Positions 7,820 to 16,074 of a DNA stretch of 33,790 nucleotides are shown one piece after another. A program made the position numbers and the translations under genes. The notes beneath the pieces are model-generated. The model saw only the letters and a program-made list of their open reading frames with translations, made no database searches and had not been told where the DNA came from. Numbering within the stretch: position 1 is the stretch's first letter; each line of letters opens with the position of its first letter. This DNA is from RUG11198 sp964600615 (GTDB lineage: Bacteria; Bacillota_I; Bacilli_A; RF39; UBA660): contig CAZRJK010000013.1 of the NCBI GenBank assembly GCA_964600615.1, positions 1-33,790 of the forward strand. Reading direction: 5' to 3'.

Positions 7820-9662
7820 AAAAAGTTTATATATATTTTTACTTAGTATTTTATGTTTACATGTAATTATAATTGATATAAATTATATTGTTATTGATGT
7901 TGTGACGAATAATGTTATTAGGAATAATTTATTTGAATTATATAAATCGTTTTGTAATTTTGATTTTAGATTAGTAATTGAGTTCTTTTTGTTTTTTAAA
8001 TTTTTTGATAATAGTTTATTTAAGAATGATAAATTTAATAAATCTAGTTTTTTGTTAGCTTTTTTATTAGCTTTGTTATCAGTGTTTGCTAAATGTTATA
8101 TTAGTATTGCTAGTACTATTTTTATTTTATTTAAGTCTTTTGTGCAGGTATATAAATTCTTTGTTTTATTAATTGGTTATACTATTATTTATTATGCTAT
8201 TATATCTTGGTTTAAAAGAATTAATTTTAAAAAAATAACTCTTAATAGTTGTTATGTAGTTGGGTTGTGGGAGAAACATCCAATTAGGAATACTATTATA
8301 TTATTTTTAATGTTTTGGTTACCTTATTTGATTATTTTTTATCCTGGTGGAGCTACTGGTGATACGGCTGATTCTATTTATCAATTTTTTCATTCTAGTA
8401 ATTCTTGGTCTATAAAATCTATTAATTTGCTTAGTAATAGTGTTTATATAAATAAACATCATTCTGTTTTGTTTACTGTTATATTAGGTAGTTTTATTAA
8501 GATCGGTAAATTTATTTCTTCTAATAATTTGGGAATATTTTTATATAATTTGTTGCAGTTTATTATTGTTATATTAATATTTACTTATATGTTTAATTAT
8601 CTTAGGAAGAAAAAATTTCCTTCTATTATAATACTTTCTTTTATATTATATTATTGCTTTTATCCTATTATTATTAAGTATTCTGTTACTGCTGTTAAGG
8701 ATACTTTGAGTGCTGTATTTACTTTGGTTTATGTTATATTTTTGTTGAGAATTATTACGGAAAAGGATTTTATTAGTAAGAAGATTAATATATTTATTTT
8801 AATCATTATAATGTTTTTGGTATTGCTATATAGGAATAATGGGATATATACTATTTTATTTTCTTATCCATTATTGTTTTTTACTAATATAAAATATAAA
8901 AAGAAGATTAAGAATATTTTTTTATTAGTTTTGTTTTTATTTGTTTCTTTTAATAATATTTTATTACCTTATTTAAATGTTTCAAATGGTAGTATTAGAG
9001 AAATGTTATCTATACCTTTTATGCAGGTTGCTAGAACGGTTAAATATCATAGAAATGATTTTACTGATGATGATATAAAAACGATTGATAAGGTTTTGGA
9101 TTATGAGGCACTTGTTCGTTATTATGTACCAAATATTTCTGATGATATAAAGAATACTTATAAGAAGGATAGTACTAGATATGATAATTATATGTTTTTT
9201 AAGCTTTGGTTTAAATATTTTAAAAAGTATCCTTTATTATATTTTGATTCTTTTCTTAATAGTTCTTATGGTTATTATTATCCGGTTTGTGTTGATTATG
9301 AACCAATGATTTTGTTTGTAGGATCTTTAAATATGCAAACGGATATTAAGTTTGATTATGTACAATCTTTTAATAGTTATAAGATTTTGTTAAATTATTG
9401 GTTATGTTATATATTTAAAAATCCTTTCTTTGTTTTCTTTTATAATGTTGGAATCTTAGATTTGTTTTTGCTGTTTAGTATGTTATATATTATAAAAAAG
9501 AAAGAGTATAAATATGTTATTCCTTTGATGCCTTTATTTTCTGTTTTTTTGGTTTGTTTAGCTTCTCCAATTAATGGGTTTTCTAGATATATTTTACCTA
9601 TATGTTTTTCAGTACCGATAATTTTTTATGTTGATTATTTAGTATATAAAAAACACTCTTAG
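7809..9662 (+). CDS. Large polytopic membrane protein, DUF6020-like (GT-C-like)
   Basis: This 617-residue protein has about 12-14 hydrophobic helices. After an N-terminal bundle like that of the preceding small protein, the central part has FYPGGATGDTADSIYQFF followed by NKHHSVLFTVILG. These fit the PG..D....Q plus HHP-type pattern of DUF6020 membrane proteins, related in layout to GT-C enzymes. A further signature is SVTAVKDTLSAVF. It is probably a membrane glycosyltransferase or polymer-modifying enzyme acting on the outer face. The substrate is unknown. It overlaps the upstream gene by 11 bases and ends in a terminator shared with the convergent rodA gene, closing the four-gene cassette. 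Confidence 0.7.
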   Translation: MINRKSLYIFLLSILCLHVIIIDINYIVIDVVTNNVIRNNLFELYKSFCNFDFRLVIEFFLFFKFFDNSLFKNDKFNKSSFLLAFLLALLSVFAKCYISIASTIFILFKSFVQVYKFFVLLIGYTIIYYAIISWFKRINFKKITLNSCYVVGLWEKHPIRNTIILFLMFWLPYLIIFYPGGATGDTADSIYQFFHSSNSWSIKSINLLSNSVYINKHHSVLFTVILGSFIKIGKFISSNNLGIFLYNLLQFIIVILIFTYMFNYLRKKKFPSIIILSFILYYCFYPIIIKYSVTAVKDTLSAVFTLVYVIFLLRIITEKDFISKKINIFILIIIMFLVLLYRNNGIYTILFSYPLLFFTNIKYKKKIKNIFLLVLFLFVSFNNILLPYLNVSNGSIREMLSIPFMQVARTVKYHRNDFTDDDIKTIDKVLDYEALVRYYVPNISDDIKNTYKKDSTRYDNYMFFKLWFKYFKKYPLLYFDSFLNSSYGYYYPVCVDYEPMILFVGSLNMQTDIKFDYVQSFNSYKILLNYWLCYIFKNPFFVFFYNVGILDLFLLFSMLYIIKKKEYKYVIPLMPLFSVFLVCLASPINGFSRYILPICFSVPIIFYVDYLVYKKHS

Positions 9663-9671
9663 AGTGTTTTT
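9649..9671. terminator. Bidirectional terminator between the glycan cassette and rodA
   Basis: AAAAACACTC (9649-9658), loop TTA, GAGTGTTTTT (9662-9671). There are A and T tracts on both sides, so it serves both convergent genes; it contains the stop codon of one and abuts that of the other. Confidence 0.85.
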
Positions 9672-10800
9672 AATTTGTAAATCTTAAACTTTCATTTGAT
9701 ATATTGAATATCATTCCTACTAATAACATGTATGATAATAGTGAGGACCCTCCATAACTTATAAATGGTAGTGTTATTCCCATTATTGGTAGTAGTCCTA
9801 TTGTCATAGAGATATTTTGTATTTGTTGAAATAGTAATACGGCTATTATTCCTCCTATGGCATATTTATCTGTTATATCAGTAGTTTTGTTTGCTGTTAA
9901 CAATAAATTTATATCAAAGAAAATTAATAATAATATTAATAATATTGCTCCTAGTAATCCAAAATTTGATGCTATTACGGCAAAGATGAAATCTGTTTGC
10001 ATTTCTGGGAAATATATTGGAGTGTTATTAAAGCCGTGACCTAATATACCGGCAGAACCAATAGCTGTTAAGGAATTGGTTAGTTGCATTCCACTTGATG
10101 ATGACCAATTAATTATTCTGTCTATTCTATAAAGTAGGCTAGTGCCAAATATTTTTAAGAATAGTTCTTTATCAATTAAATATATTGATGTTACACCACC
10201 AACAATGGCTGCTAATAATACTATTATTAAGAAAAACCATCTTTTTCTTATTCCACCTACAAATAGCATTACTAAAGCAATTATAAAGTATATCATTACG
10301 GAACCGGTATCTGGTTCTATAAATGTTAATATAGCAGGTATTATTACTATTATAAATATTTTTATTAAAAATTTGAATTCATCTAGGGTTGTTGGTGAAA
10401 TATGATTTTCGTTAAAATCTTTTATTAATTTTGAAATAATAATAATTAAAAATACTTTCATAAATTCGCTTGGCTGAATACTTCCTATATATTTTATACT
10501 AAACCAACATCTGGCATTATTTACTTCTTTTCCTATAAATAAAACTAAAATTAGGGAAATAACACCTATTATATAGAACCACCAAGCATTATTATAGAGA
10601 AATTTATTTCCTATAGCCATCATGAAGTAGGCGATACTGAATCCAATTCCATACCAAACAATTTGTTTAATCCAACAATTTTGATATTCGGTTCCAATTA
10701 AGTTTTTTGTGCAAAATATAGAAACTACGGATATTATTCCAAAAATTATTAGTGGTATTAGAATAGAGTTTTCTACCTTAAATTTTGATATATGTTTGAT
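9670..10800 (-). CDS. rodA: SEDS-family peptidoglycan polymerase (RodA/FtsW/SpoVE), apparent AUC start
   Basis: The first ATG (10623) would give only 317 residues and lose two membrane helices. The open frame upstream continues with typical SEDS sequence (NSILIPLIIFGIISVVSIF, then QIVWYGIGFSIAYFMM), so the true start lies further up. No in-frame ATG, GTG or TTG exists before the TGA at 10821-10819. The best site is ATC at 10800-10798 behind GGGTGATAAT, the same leader this genome puts before ATG elsewhere (for example 30222-30234). That gives 376 residues, normal for the family. Landmarks are ARCWFSI, GSIQPSEFMKV, QTDFIFAV and LPFISYGGSS. SEDS proteins polymerise lipid II glycan with a class B PBP. 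The RodA versus FtsW choice is by similarity of GSIQPSEF and is not certain. A +1 frameshift from the ATG at 10822 is the alternative. Confidence 0.85.
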   Translation of the reverse strand: MKHISKFKVENSILIPLIIFGIISVVSIFCTKNLIGTEYQNCWIKQIVWYGIGFSIAYFMMAIGNKFLYNNAWWFYIIGVISLILVLFIGKEVNNARCWFSIKYIGSIQPSEFMKVFLIIIISKLIKDFNENHISPTTLDEFKFLIKIFIIVIIPAILTFIEPDTGSVMIYFIIALVMLFVGGIRKRWFFLIIVLLAAIVGGVTSIYLIDKELFLKIFGTSLLYRIDRIINWSSSSGMQLTNSLTAIGSAGILGHGFNNTPIYFPEMQTDFIFAVIASNFGLLGAILLILLLIFFDINLLLTANKTTDITDKYAIGGIIAVLLFQQIQNISMTIGLLPIMGITLPFISYGGSSLLSYMLLVGMIFNISNESLRFTN

Positions 10801-10804
10801 ATTA

Positions 10805-10822
10805 TCACCCTTTCTTTTTCAT
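10805..10822 (-). other. Five-codon ORF overlapping the rodA start region
   Basis: On the minus strand ATG-AAA-AAG-AAA-GGG-TGA lies behind AAGGAAA and ends 4 bases before the proposed ATC start. It contains the ribosome binding site of rodA. It could be a coupling leader peptide. Alternatively it is the true rodA N-terminus separated from the gene by a +1 shift or a one-base sequence error (MKKKG then DNIKHISKF). Confidence 0.35.
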
Positions 10823-10903
10823 TTTCCTTAATTATTTTATCATAGTTTTTTTAATTTATAAAGTTATTTAATAAATTATCTTTTAAAAATATTATTTTTG
10901 GTA

Positions 10904-10915
10904 TATAATTATAAT
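10904..10915 (+). promoter_or_regulatory. Possible promoter for the dtd operon
   Basis: There are two overlapping -10 candidates, TATAAT at 10904-10909 and at 10910-10915, just before the ribosome binding site. The -35 (TTTTAA, 10881-10886) is poor. The operon is divergent from rodA. Confidence 0.4.
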
Positions 10916-10928
10916 ATGTGAGGTGTGT

Positions 10929-11381
10929 ATGAGAGTTTTGGTACAAAGAAGTTTAGATGCTAATGTTGAAGTGAATGATAAAATAGTTGGTAGAATAGAT
11001 CGTGGGTTGGTATTACTTGTTGGTTTTACTCTAGAAGATTCTGTTAAAGAAATTGATTATATGGTTGATAAAGTCATTAATTTAAGAATATTTGATGATG
11101 ATAATGGTGTTATGAATAAGAGTTTATTAGATGTTGGTGGATCTATTTTATCTATTAGTCAATTTACTTTATATGCTGATAGTAGAAAGGGGAGAAGACC
11201 ATCTTACGTTAATGCTTTATCTGGGAATAAGGCTACTATTTTATATGATGAGTTTAATAATAAATTAAGAAATAAAGGGATTAACGTAGAGACTGGTACT
11301 TTTGGTGCTGATATGAAGGTTTCATTAATAAATGATGGTCCTGTTACTATTATATTAGAAAAGGAGTGTAATAATGGTTAA
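10929..11381 (+). CDS. dtd: D-aminoacyl-tRNA deacylase
   Basis: This 150-residue protein matches Dtd from end to end: MRVLVQRSLDANVEVNDKIVG at the start, the active-site SQFTLYADSRKGRRPS loop, and the C-terminal NDGPVTIILE with the Gly-Pro motif that builds the chiral proofreading pocket of the dimer. It removes D-amino acids (and Gly from tRNA-Ala) mis-attached to tRNA. The start is ATG 10929. The GTG at 10923 belongs to the ribosome binding site (GAGGTG). The stop overlaps the next gene by 8 bases. In many Firmicutes dtd follows relA; that neighbour is absent here. Confidence 0.95.
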   Translation: MRVLVQRSLDANVEVNDKIVGRIDRGLVLLVGFTLEDSVKEIDYMVDKVINLRIFDDDNGVMNKSLLDVGGSILSISQFTLYADSRKGRRPSYVNALSGNKATILYDEFNNKLRNKGINVETGTFGADMKVSLINDGPVTIILEKECNNG

Positions 11382-12432
11382 GAATAAGATTAATTATAAG
11401 CTTATTAATATTTTATTAATTGTTTTAATTGTTGCTGTTTTATATTGGATAAATGGGTTGTGGCTTGGTATTTTAAAAAAGGTATTAGATATTATTTTTC
11501 CATTTTTGATTGGTTTTGCTATTGCTTATGCTTTATATCCTTTGAAAAGGAAATTAGTTGATAGTGGTATTCCTAAATGGTTATCTGTTGGAATTATTTA
11601 TTTTATTTTAATTGGATTTATTATTTTGATTGGTATTATAGTTATACCAATGTTCTATGATCAGTTGGTACTATTCCTAAGTAATATTTCTGCTGTTATT
11701 ACGGATTTGTCTTCAAAATATAAGGTGGATTTAGGTATTTTACAAACTTCTTTGAAAGATATATCTAGTGATGTTCTCAAGGATTTGGGAGGTCATATTT
11801 CTAATGGGGCAATTAGTTTCTTGAATTCTTCTATTTCTTTTGTTACTAATTTTTTAATTGTTTTAATTGTTTCTGTATATTTTTTATATGATATGGAAAA
11901 TATTAGAGAGGGTATAATACTTAGATTAAAGAGATATAAGAATAGAAGTTTTAAATATGTTAAGACTCTTGATTGTGAGATTACTAATTATTTTAGTGGT
12001 TTACTTAAGAATATAATTATTCAATTTTTTGAATATACTATTGTATTCTTTCTTATAGGTCATCCTAACTGGTTAATTTTGGGTGTTTTAGCTGCTGTTA
12101 CAACTATTATTCCTTATTTTGGAGGATTACTTACTAATATTTTAGCACTTATTATATCTTCTGTTATTAGTACTAAATTATTTATTTTAACGGTTATTGT
12201 ATGTCTTATTTGCCCTAATATAGATGGATATATTATAGGACCTAAGGTATATGGTCAAACTAATAAATTGCATCCACTTGTAAATATTTTAGCTGTTTTT
12301 GCTGGTGGTGTTTTAGGTGGAGTATGGGGTATTGCTGTATCTTTACCTATTGCTATAATTATTATTGCTACAATTAAGTTTTTTAGAAGTGATATTAGTA
12401 CTACTATTGATAATATTAAAGAGGGTAGATAA
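11374..12432 (+). CDS. AI-2E family transporter (PerM/YdbI-like permease)
   Basis: This 352-residue protein has the PF01594 layout. A pair of N-terminal helices (about 10-60) includes FPFLIGFAIAYALYPLKRKL. A third helix is followed by an external helical region (about 95-150) and then a C-terminal bundle with PNWLILGVLAAVTTIIPYFGG and GGVLGGVWGIAVSLPIAI. The family includes exporters of autoinducer-2 and Na+/H+ antiporters, so the substrate cannot be stated. AAGGAG lies inside the end of dtd and the start overlaps dtd by 8 bases, so the two are coupled. Confidence 0.88.
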   Translation: MVKNKINYKLINILLIVLIVAVLYWINGLWLGILKKVLDIIFPFLIGFAIAYALYPLKRKLVDSGIPKWLSVGIIYFILIGFIILIGIIVIPMFYDQLVLFLSNISAVITDLSSKYKVDLGILQTSLKDISSDVLKDLGGHISNGAISFLNSSISFVTNFLIVLIVSVYFLYDMENIREGIILRLKRYKNRSFKYVKTLDCEITNYFSGLLKNIIIQFFEYTIVFFLIGHPNWLILGVLAAVTTIIPYFGGLLTNILALIISSVISTKLFILTVIVCLICPNIDGYIIGPKVYGQTNKLHPLVNILAVFAGGVLGGVWGIAVSLPIAIIIIATIKFFRSDISTTIDNIKEGR

Positions 12433-12434
12433 TA

Positions 12435-13436
12435 ATGAAAGTATTATTATATACTGAGAATCAAAAAACTTTTGGTAAGAGTGGTTTGGGTAAAGCTATA
12501 AAACATCAAATGAAAGCATTGGAATATGCTGGTGTTGATTATACTGTTAATAAAAATGAAGATTTTGATATTTTACATATTAATACTTATTTTCCTTATT
12601 CATATTATTTTGCTAAAAAAGCTAAGAGAAAAGGAAAAAGAATTGTATATCATGCTCATTCTACTGAAGAAGATTATAGAGATGGTTTTATTTTTGCTAA
12701 ACAGACATCTAAGCTTTTTAAAAAATGGCTTATTAAGTGTTATAGTTTAGGGGATATTATCGTTACTCCAACTCCTTATTCAAAAAAATTATTAGATGGT
12801 TATGGTATTAATAAAAAAATATATGCTATTAGTAATGGTATAGAAATTAATAAATTTAAGCATAATGAAGAGCTTGGTAATAAATTTAGAGAAACTTATG
12901 GTTATATTAAAGATGATAAAGTAATTATAGGTATTGGATTATATATTGAAAGAAAAGGTATTGTTGATTTTGTTGAGCTTGCTAAGAGATTACCAGAATA
13001 TAAATTTATTTGGTTTGGTTATAGTCCTTTAGCTGCTGCTACTAAGCCTGTTAAGGATGCTGTTAATACGAAACTTGATAATTTATGTTTTGCTGGATAT
13101 GTTGAACCTGAAATGATTATTGGTGCAATGAGTGGCTGTGATTTATATATATTTCCAACTTTAGAGGAAACTGAAGGTATTCCTATTATTGAAGCTTCTG
13201 CATGTAAATGTAAGGCTTTAATTAGGGATATTCCTGTGTTTGATGATTGGTTACAAGATGGTGTTAATGTATATAAAGCTAAAGATATTGAAGAGTTTGA
13301 AATAAAGATTAAAAAAATAATTAATGGAGAACTTTCAGATTTGACTGAAGAAGCTTATAAAGTGGCTTTAGATAGGCGATTAGAAGTTATTGGTAAAAAA
13401 TTAAAGGATGTTTATTTGGAAGTTTTAGATGATTAG
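12435..13436 (+). CDS. cpoA: GT4 glycosyltransferase, CpoA-like diglycosyl-diacylglycerol synthase
   Basis: This 333-residue protein closely follows the pneumococcal CpoA pattern: MKVLLYTENQ, KSGLGKAIKHQMKAL, DILHINTY, HAHSTEEDYRDGF, VTPTPYSKKLL, AISNGIEINKF, and the retaining GT-B donor site EETEGIPIIEA with E-x7-E at residues 245 and 253. CpoA-type enzymes add a second hexose (galactose or glucose) to monoglucosyl-diacylglycerol at the inner membrane face, making the anchor glycolipid for lipoteichoic acid. The sugar cannot be told from sequence. The monoglucosyl synthase that usually sits beside it is not in this window. It starts 2 bases after the AI-2E gene; ribosome binding is weak (GAGGGTAGATA). 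Transcription of the next gene restarts from a clear promoter. Confidence 0.82.
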   Translation: MKVLLYTENQKTFGKSGLGKAIKHQMKALEYAGVDYTVNKNEDFDILHINTYFPYSYYFAKKAKRKGKRIVYHAHSTEEDYRDGFIFAKQTSKLFKKWLIKCYSLGDIIVTPTPYSKKLLDGYGINKKIYAISNGIEINKFKHNEELGNKFRETYGYIKDDKVIIGIGLYIERKGIVDFVELAKRLPEYKFIWFGYSPLAAATKPVKDAVNTKLDNLCFAGYVEPEMIIGAMSGCDLYIFPTLEETEGIPIIEASACKCKALIRDIPVFDDWLQDGVNVYKAKDIEEFEIKIKKIINGELSDLTEEAYKVALDRRLEVIGKKLKDVYLEVLDD

Positions 13437-13440
13437 TTTA

Positions 13441-13469
13441 TTGACATGAATTTTTTGTCATTGTATAAT
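13441..13469 (+). promoter_or_regulatory. Consensus sigma-A promoter for the GH31 gene
   Basis: TTGACA (13441-13446), 17-base spacer, TATAAT (13464-13469): a perfect consensus, so expression should be strong unless repressed. TGACA (13442-13446) and TGTCA (13456-13460) form an inverted repeat overlapping the -35 box, a possible operator but too short to be sure. Confidence 0.85.
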
Positions 13470-13495
13470 TAATTAAGATAAAAAGTGGTGATTAT

Positions 13496-15859
13496 ATGAA
13501 TACATTAGGTAGTTATAGATATCCTGATATGTCTTCTTGTATTGCAATTAAGGATAATATTATTATTGGTAAAAAGTATCGTATTACTATTTTAACTGAT
13601 AGGCTTATCAGGTTAGAGTATAATGAAAAAGGTAATTTTGTTGATAAACCTACGCAAAGGGTTGTTTTTAGGAAGTTTCCTAAAAATGAGTTTAAAATAT
13701 CTCAATCTGAGACATTAATTCAGATAATAGGAAATGTTTTTACAATTGATTATGTAAAAGAGCAATCTTTTATAGGTAGTAAAGTTACTCCAGGAAATAC
13801 TTTAAAAATAACTATTAATGGTACTGAGCGATCTTGGTATTATAATCACCCAGAAGCTAGAAATTTTGGAACAATTAATTATTCTTTGGATAATTTTAAG
13901 GGTAAATTAAGATTATCTAAAGGTTTATATTCAGAAGATGGTTTTACTTTTATTGATGATAGTGATTCTATGATTCTAGATGATAATGGTAACTTTGTTA
14001 AGAGAAGTGATAAAGAATTAGATTTTTATGTTTTTATTTATAATAAGGATTTAGGTGCTTGTTTAAGAGATTATTATACTTTAACTGGATATCCAATGCT
14101 TATACCAAGGTATGCTCTTTCTAATTGGTGGTTTAAGGATAGTAAATATAATAATGATGATATTAAAGATATTATTACTAATTTTAATGAAGAAGGAGTT
14201 CCTTTATCTGTTTTTGTTTTGGGTAATAAGGTTCATTCTAATGGTGATTTCTTTAGTTTTGATGGTAATAATATTAATACTAGTACTTTGAATAATGATT
14301 TAAATAAATTTAATATTAAGTTAGGAAATGTTATTGATCCTTCGTTATCTTTTGATAATACTAGTCCATATTATTCTACTATTGCTAGTATGGTTAATAA
14401 TACTAGTCCTTATAAGTTTATTCCTTTTGATAGTAATCGGCTTAATGTTTATAGTTATTCTGTATTAGGTTCTTTAATTAATGATGGTGTTCTTGTTTCT
14501 GTTATTAGTTATAATAATAAGGATGATACTAATACTTTGGCTTTACTTAATCAATATCATTATGCTATAACGGAAATGAAATCTCATAAGAGAGGGCTTG
14601 TTTTGGTTAGAAATCATAATAAAGCAATACATAGATATGGTGTTGTTTTATCTGGAAAGACTAATGTTGATTGGGAAACTTTAAGTGTTTTACCTAGATA
14701 TAACTCTAGTGCTTCTAATATGGGTATTAGTTATGTTGTTAATCCTATTGGTGGCTATTATAATGGCGTTGAAAATTTTGAATTATATATTAGATATATA
14801 CAATTAGGGGTATTTAGTTCTTTATTAGTACTAGCTTCTGATGATGGTAAATATTATAGGAGAGAACCTTGGAAATGGAATGGTAGTGAGAAAGAAATTA
14901 TTAAGAAGTTTTTAGGACTTAGAAATAAATTGATTCCATATATCTATAGTGAAGCGTATGTTTATCATAAAGATGGTAGCCCTATTGTTCAGCCTTTATA
15001 TTATAAATATCCTAAAGTATATGATGAACCTTTATATATTAATGAATACTTTTTTGGTAGTGAGATGTTAGTTTGTCCTATTACTAAAAAGAAAAATGTT
15101 GTAATGAATAGGGTAGTTCAAAGATTATTTATTCCTGATGGTGTATGGTATGAGTTTTTGAGTGGTAAAAAATATTTAGGTAATAAATATTATATGAGTT
15201 TTTATCGTGATGAAGATTATCCAGTATTTTGTAGAGCTGGTTCAATTATTGCGATGTCTTTAGATAAGGGATATGATAATCCTGTAAATATGGAAATTAA
15301 TGTTTTCCCTGGAGCTAATGGTAGTTATAAATTATATGAAGATGATGGTATAAGTGATTCTTATGATAGTGTTAAAGCTTCTATTTTGGAATTAACATTT
15401 AATTATAGTGATTCTTTGTATGAGTTTTCGATTAAACCTACTGGTAGTATGGAATCTATACCTAGTGTTAGAAATTATACTATTAGGTTTAGAAATACTA
15501 ATGTTGCTACTATTTCTGTTAGTGATGGTACTAATGCTGTTCCTGTAACGGCGTATATGGAAAGAAATGATTTAGTTGTTAGTGTTCCTAATGTTTCTTC
15601 TAGTAGGAATATTATTGTTACTTGTAAGGGAGAAAAATTGGAAAATTCTTCTATCAAGGTTATTAATGATGATATTTATAGTATTTTATTAGATTTGGAA
15701 ATTAATACTTCTTTGAAAGAGAAAATAGATGAAATATTATTTAGTGATTTGTCTATTAGCAAAAAGAGAATTGCTATTAGAAAACTTAAAAGAAAAGGTT
15801 TAGAGTCGAAATTTGTGAAAATGTTTTTAAATTTACTTGAATATATTAAGACAGTTTAG
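13496..15859 (+). CDS. GH31-family protein with lost catalytic residues (probable pseudoglycosidase)
   Basis: This 787-residue protein has the GH31 order: N-terminal beta-sandwich (about 1-200), (beta/alpha)8 barrel (about 205-500), and C-terminal beta domains (from about 500, with YYKYPKVYDEPLYINEYFFGSEMLVCPI). Barrel landmarks are clear: LARNWW-like ALSNWWF, NNKDDTNTLALLNQYHY, SWETL-like DWETLSVLP, IGGYYNG and GKYYRREPWKWN. The nucleophile Asp expected in the I-D-Y-N-N motif is Ser338. The acid/base Asp expected in SGDT is Lys388. HDIGGY reads NPIGGY (416-421), and the R.H of the FSPI.RFHS segment reads V445 and A447. The fold looks kept and the chemistry lost. It may bind a glycan or have a changed mechanism. 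A strong promoter argues it is not a decaying pseudogene. Confidence 0.8.
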   Translation: MNTLGSYRYPDMSSCIAIKDNIIIGKKYRITILTDRLIRLEYNEKGNFVDKPTQRVVFRKFPKNEFKISQSETLIQIIGNVFTIDYVKEQSFIGSKVTPGNTLKITINGTERSWYYNHPEARNFGTINYSLDNFKGKLRLSKGLYSEDGFTFIDDSDSMILDDNGNFVKRSDKELDFYVFIYNKDLGACLRDYYTLTGYPMLIPRYALSNWWFKDSKYNNDDIKDIITNFNEEGVPLSVFVLGNKVHSNGDFFSFDGNNINTSTLNNDLNKFNIKLGNVIDPSLSFDNTSPYYSTIASMVNNTSPYKFIPFDSNRLNVYSYSVLGSLINDGVLVSVISYNNKDDTNTLALLNQYHYAITEMKSHKRGLVLVRNHNKAIHRYGVVLSGKTNVDWETLSVLPRYNSSASNMGISYVVNPIGGYYNGVENFELYIRYIQLGVFSSLLVLASDDGKYYRREPWKWNGSEKEIIKKFLGLRNKLIPYIYSEAYVYHKDGSPIVQPLYYKYPKVYDEPLYINEYFFGSEMLVCPITKKKNVVMNRVVQRLFIPDGVWYEFLSGKKYLGNKYYMSFYRDEDYPVFCRAGSIIAMSLDKGYDNPVNMEINVFPGANGSYKLYEDDGISDSYDSVKASILELTFNYSDSLYEFSIKPTGSMESIPSVRNYTIRFRNTNVATISVSDGTNAVPVTAYMERNDLVVSVPNVSSSRNIIVTCKGEKLENSSIKVINDDIYSILLDLEINTSLKEKIDEILFSDLSISKKRIAIRKLKRKGLESKFVKMFLNLLEYIKTV

Positions 15860-15865
15860 TATAAT
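15837..15865 (+). promoter_or_regulatory. Promoter of the T-box/leuS operon
   Basis: TTGAAT (15837-15842), 17-base spacer, TATAAT (15860-15865). It overlaps the end of the GH31 gene, so the leader RNA begins near 15870. Confidence 0.75.
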
Positions 15866-15869
15866 ATAT

Positions 15870-16057
15870 GAAAAACGAAGGGAAAAAGTAGTAATAAATA
15901 ATAATTATTTAGAGAGTAAGTGGTTGGTGAAAACTTATTAATTATGTTTATGAACTTGTTTTTCTAGTTGCATAGGTCGGGTAGTTCCGTTATCAAATTA
16001 AGTTATAAGGTAGGATGGTACCGCGTATAAACGCTCCTAAAGTTAGGAGTGTTTTTT
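15870..16057 (+). promoter_or_regulatory. T-box riboswitch, leucine specifier
   Basis: Stem I is closed by GAAAAAC (15870-15876) and GTTTTTC (15958-15964). AGAGAGT and GGTTGGTGAAAACTT mark the distal parts. The codon after GAA at 15955-15957 is CTT (Leu), placed as a specifier. The T-box core at 16007-16025 contains TGGTACCGCG; its TGGT can pair with a tRNA ending ACCA. The antiterminator is AGGA, bulge TGGTACC, GCGT, loop ATAA, ACGC, TCCT. The competing terminator is ACGCTCCTAA (16031-16040) with TTAGGAGTGT (16043-16052) and six T. Uncharged tRNA-Leu should turn on the two genes downstream. Confidence 0.93.
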
Positions 16058-16074
16058 ATTGAAAGGGTGATTAT

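Noticed and set aside
9857..10405. Two plus-strand ORFs opposite rodA (9857-10039 and 10142-10405)
   Set aside because: Both are antisense shadows of a strongly supported SEDS coding region.
12526..12750. 74-codon ORF inside the cpoA-like gene
   Set aside because: It is out of frame with a clear GT4 protein, Ile/Leu-rich and has no start signal.
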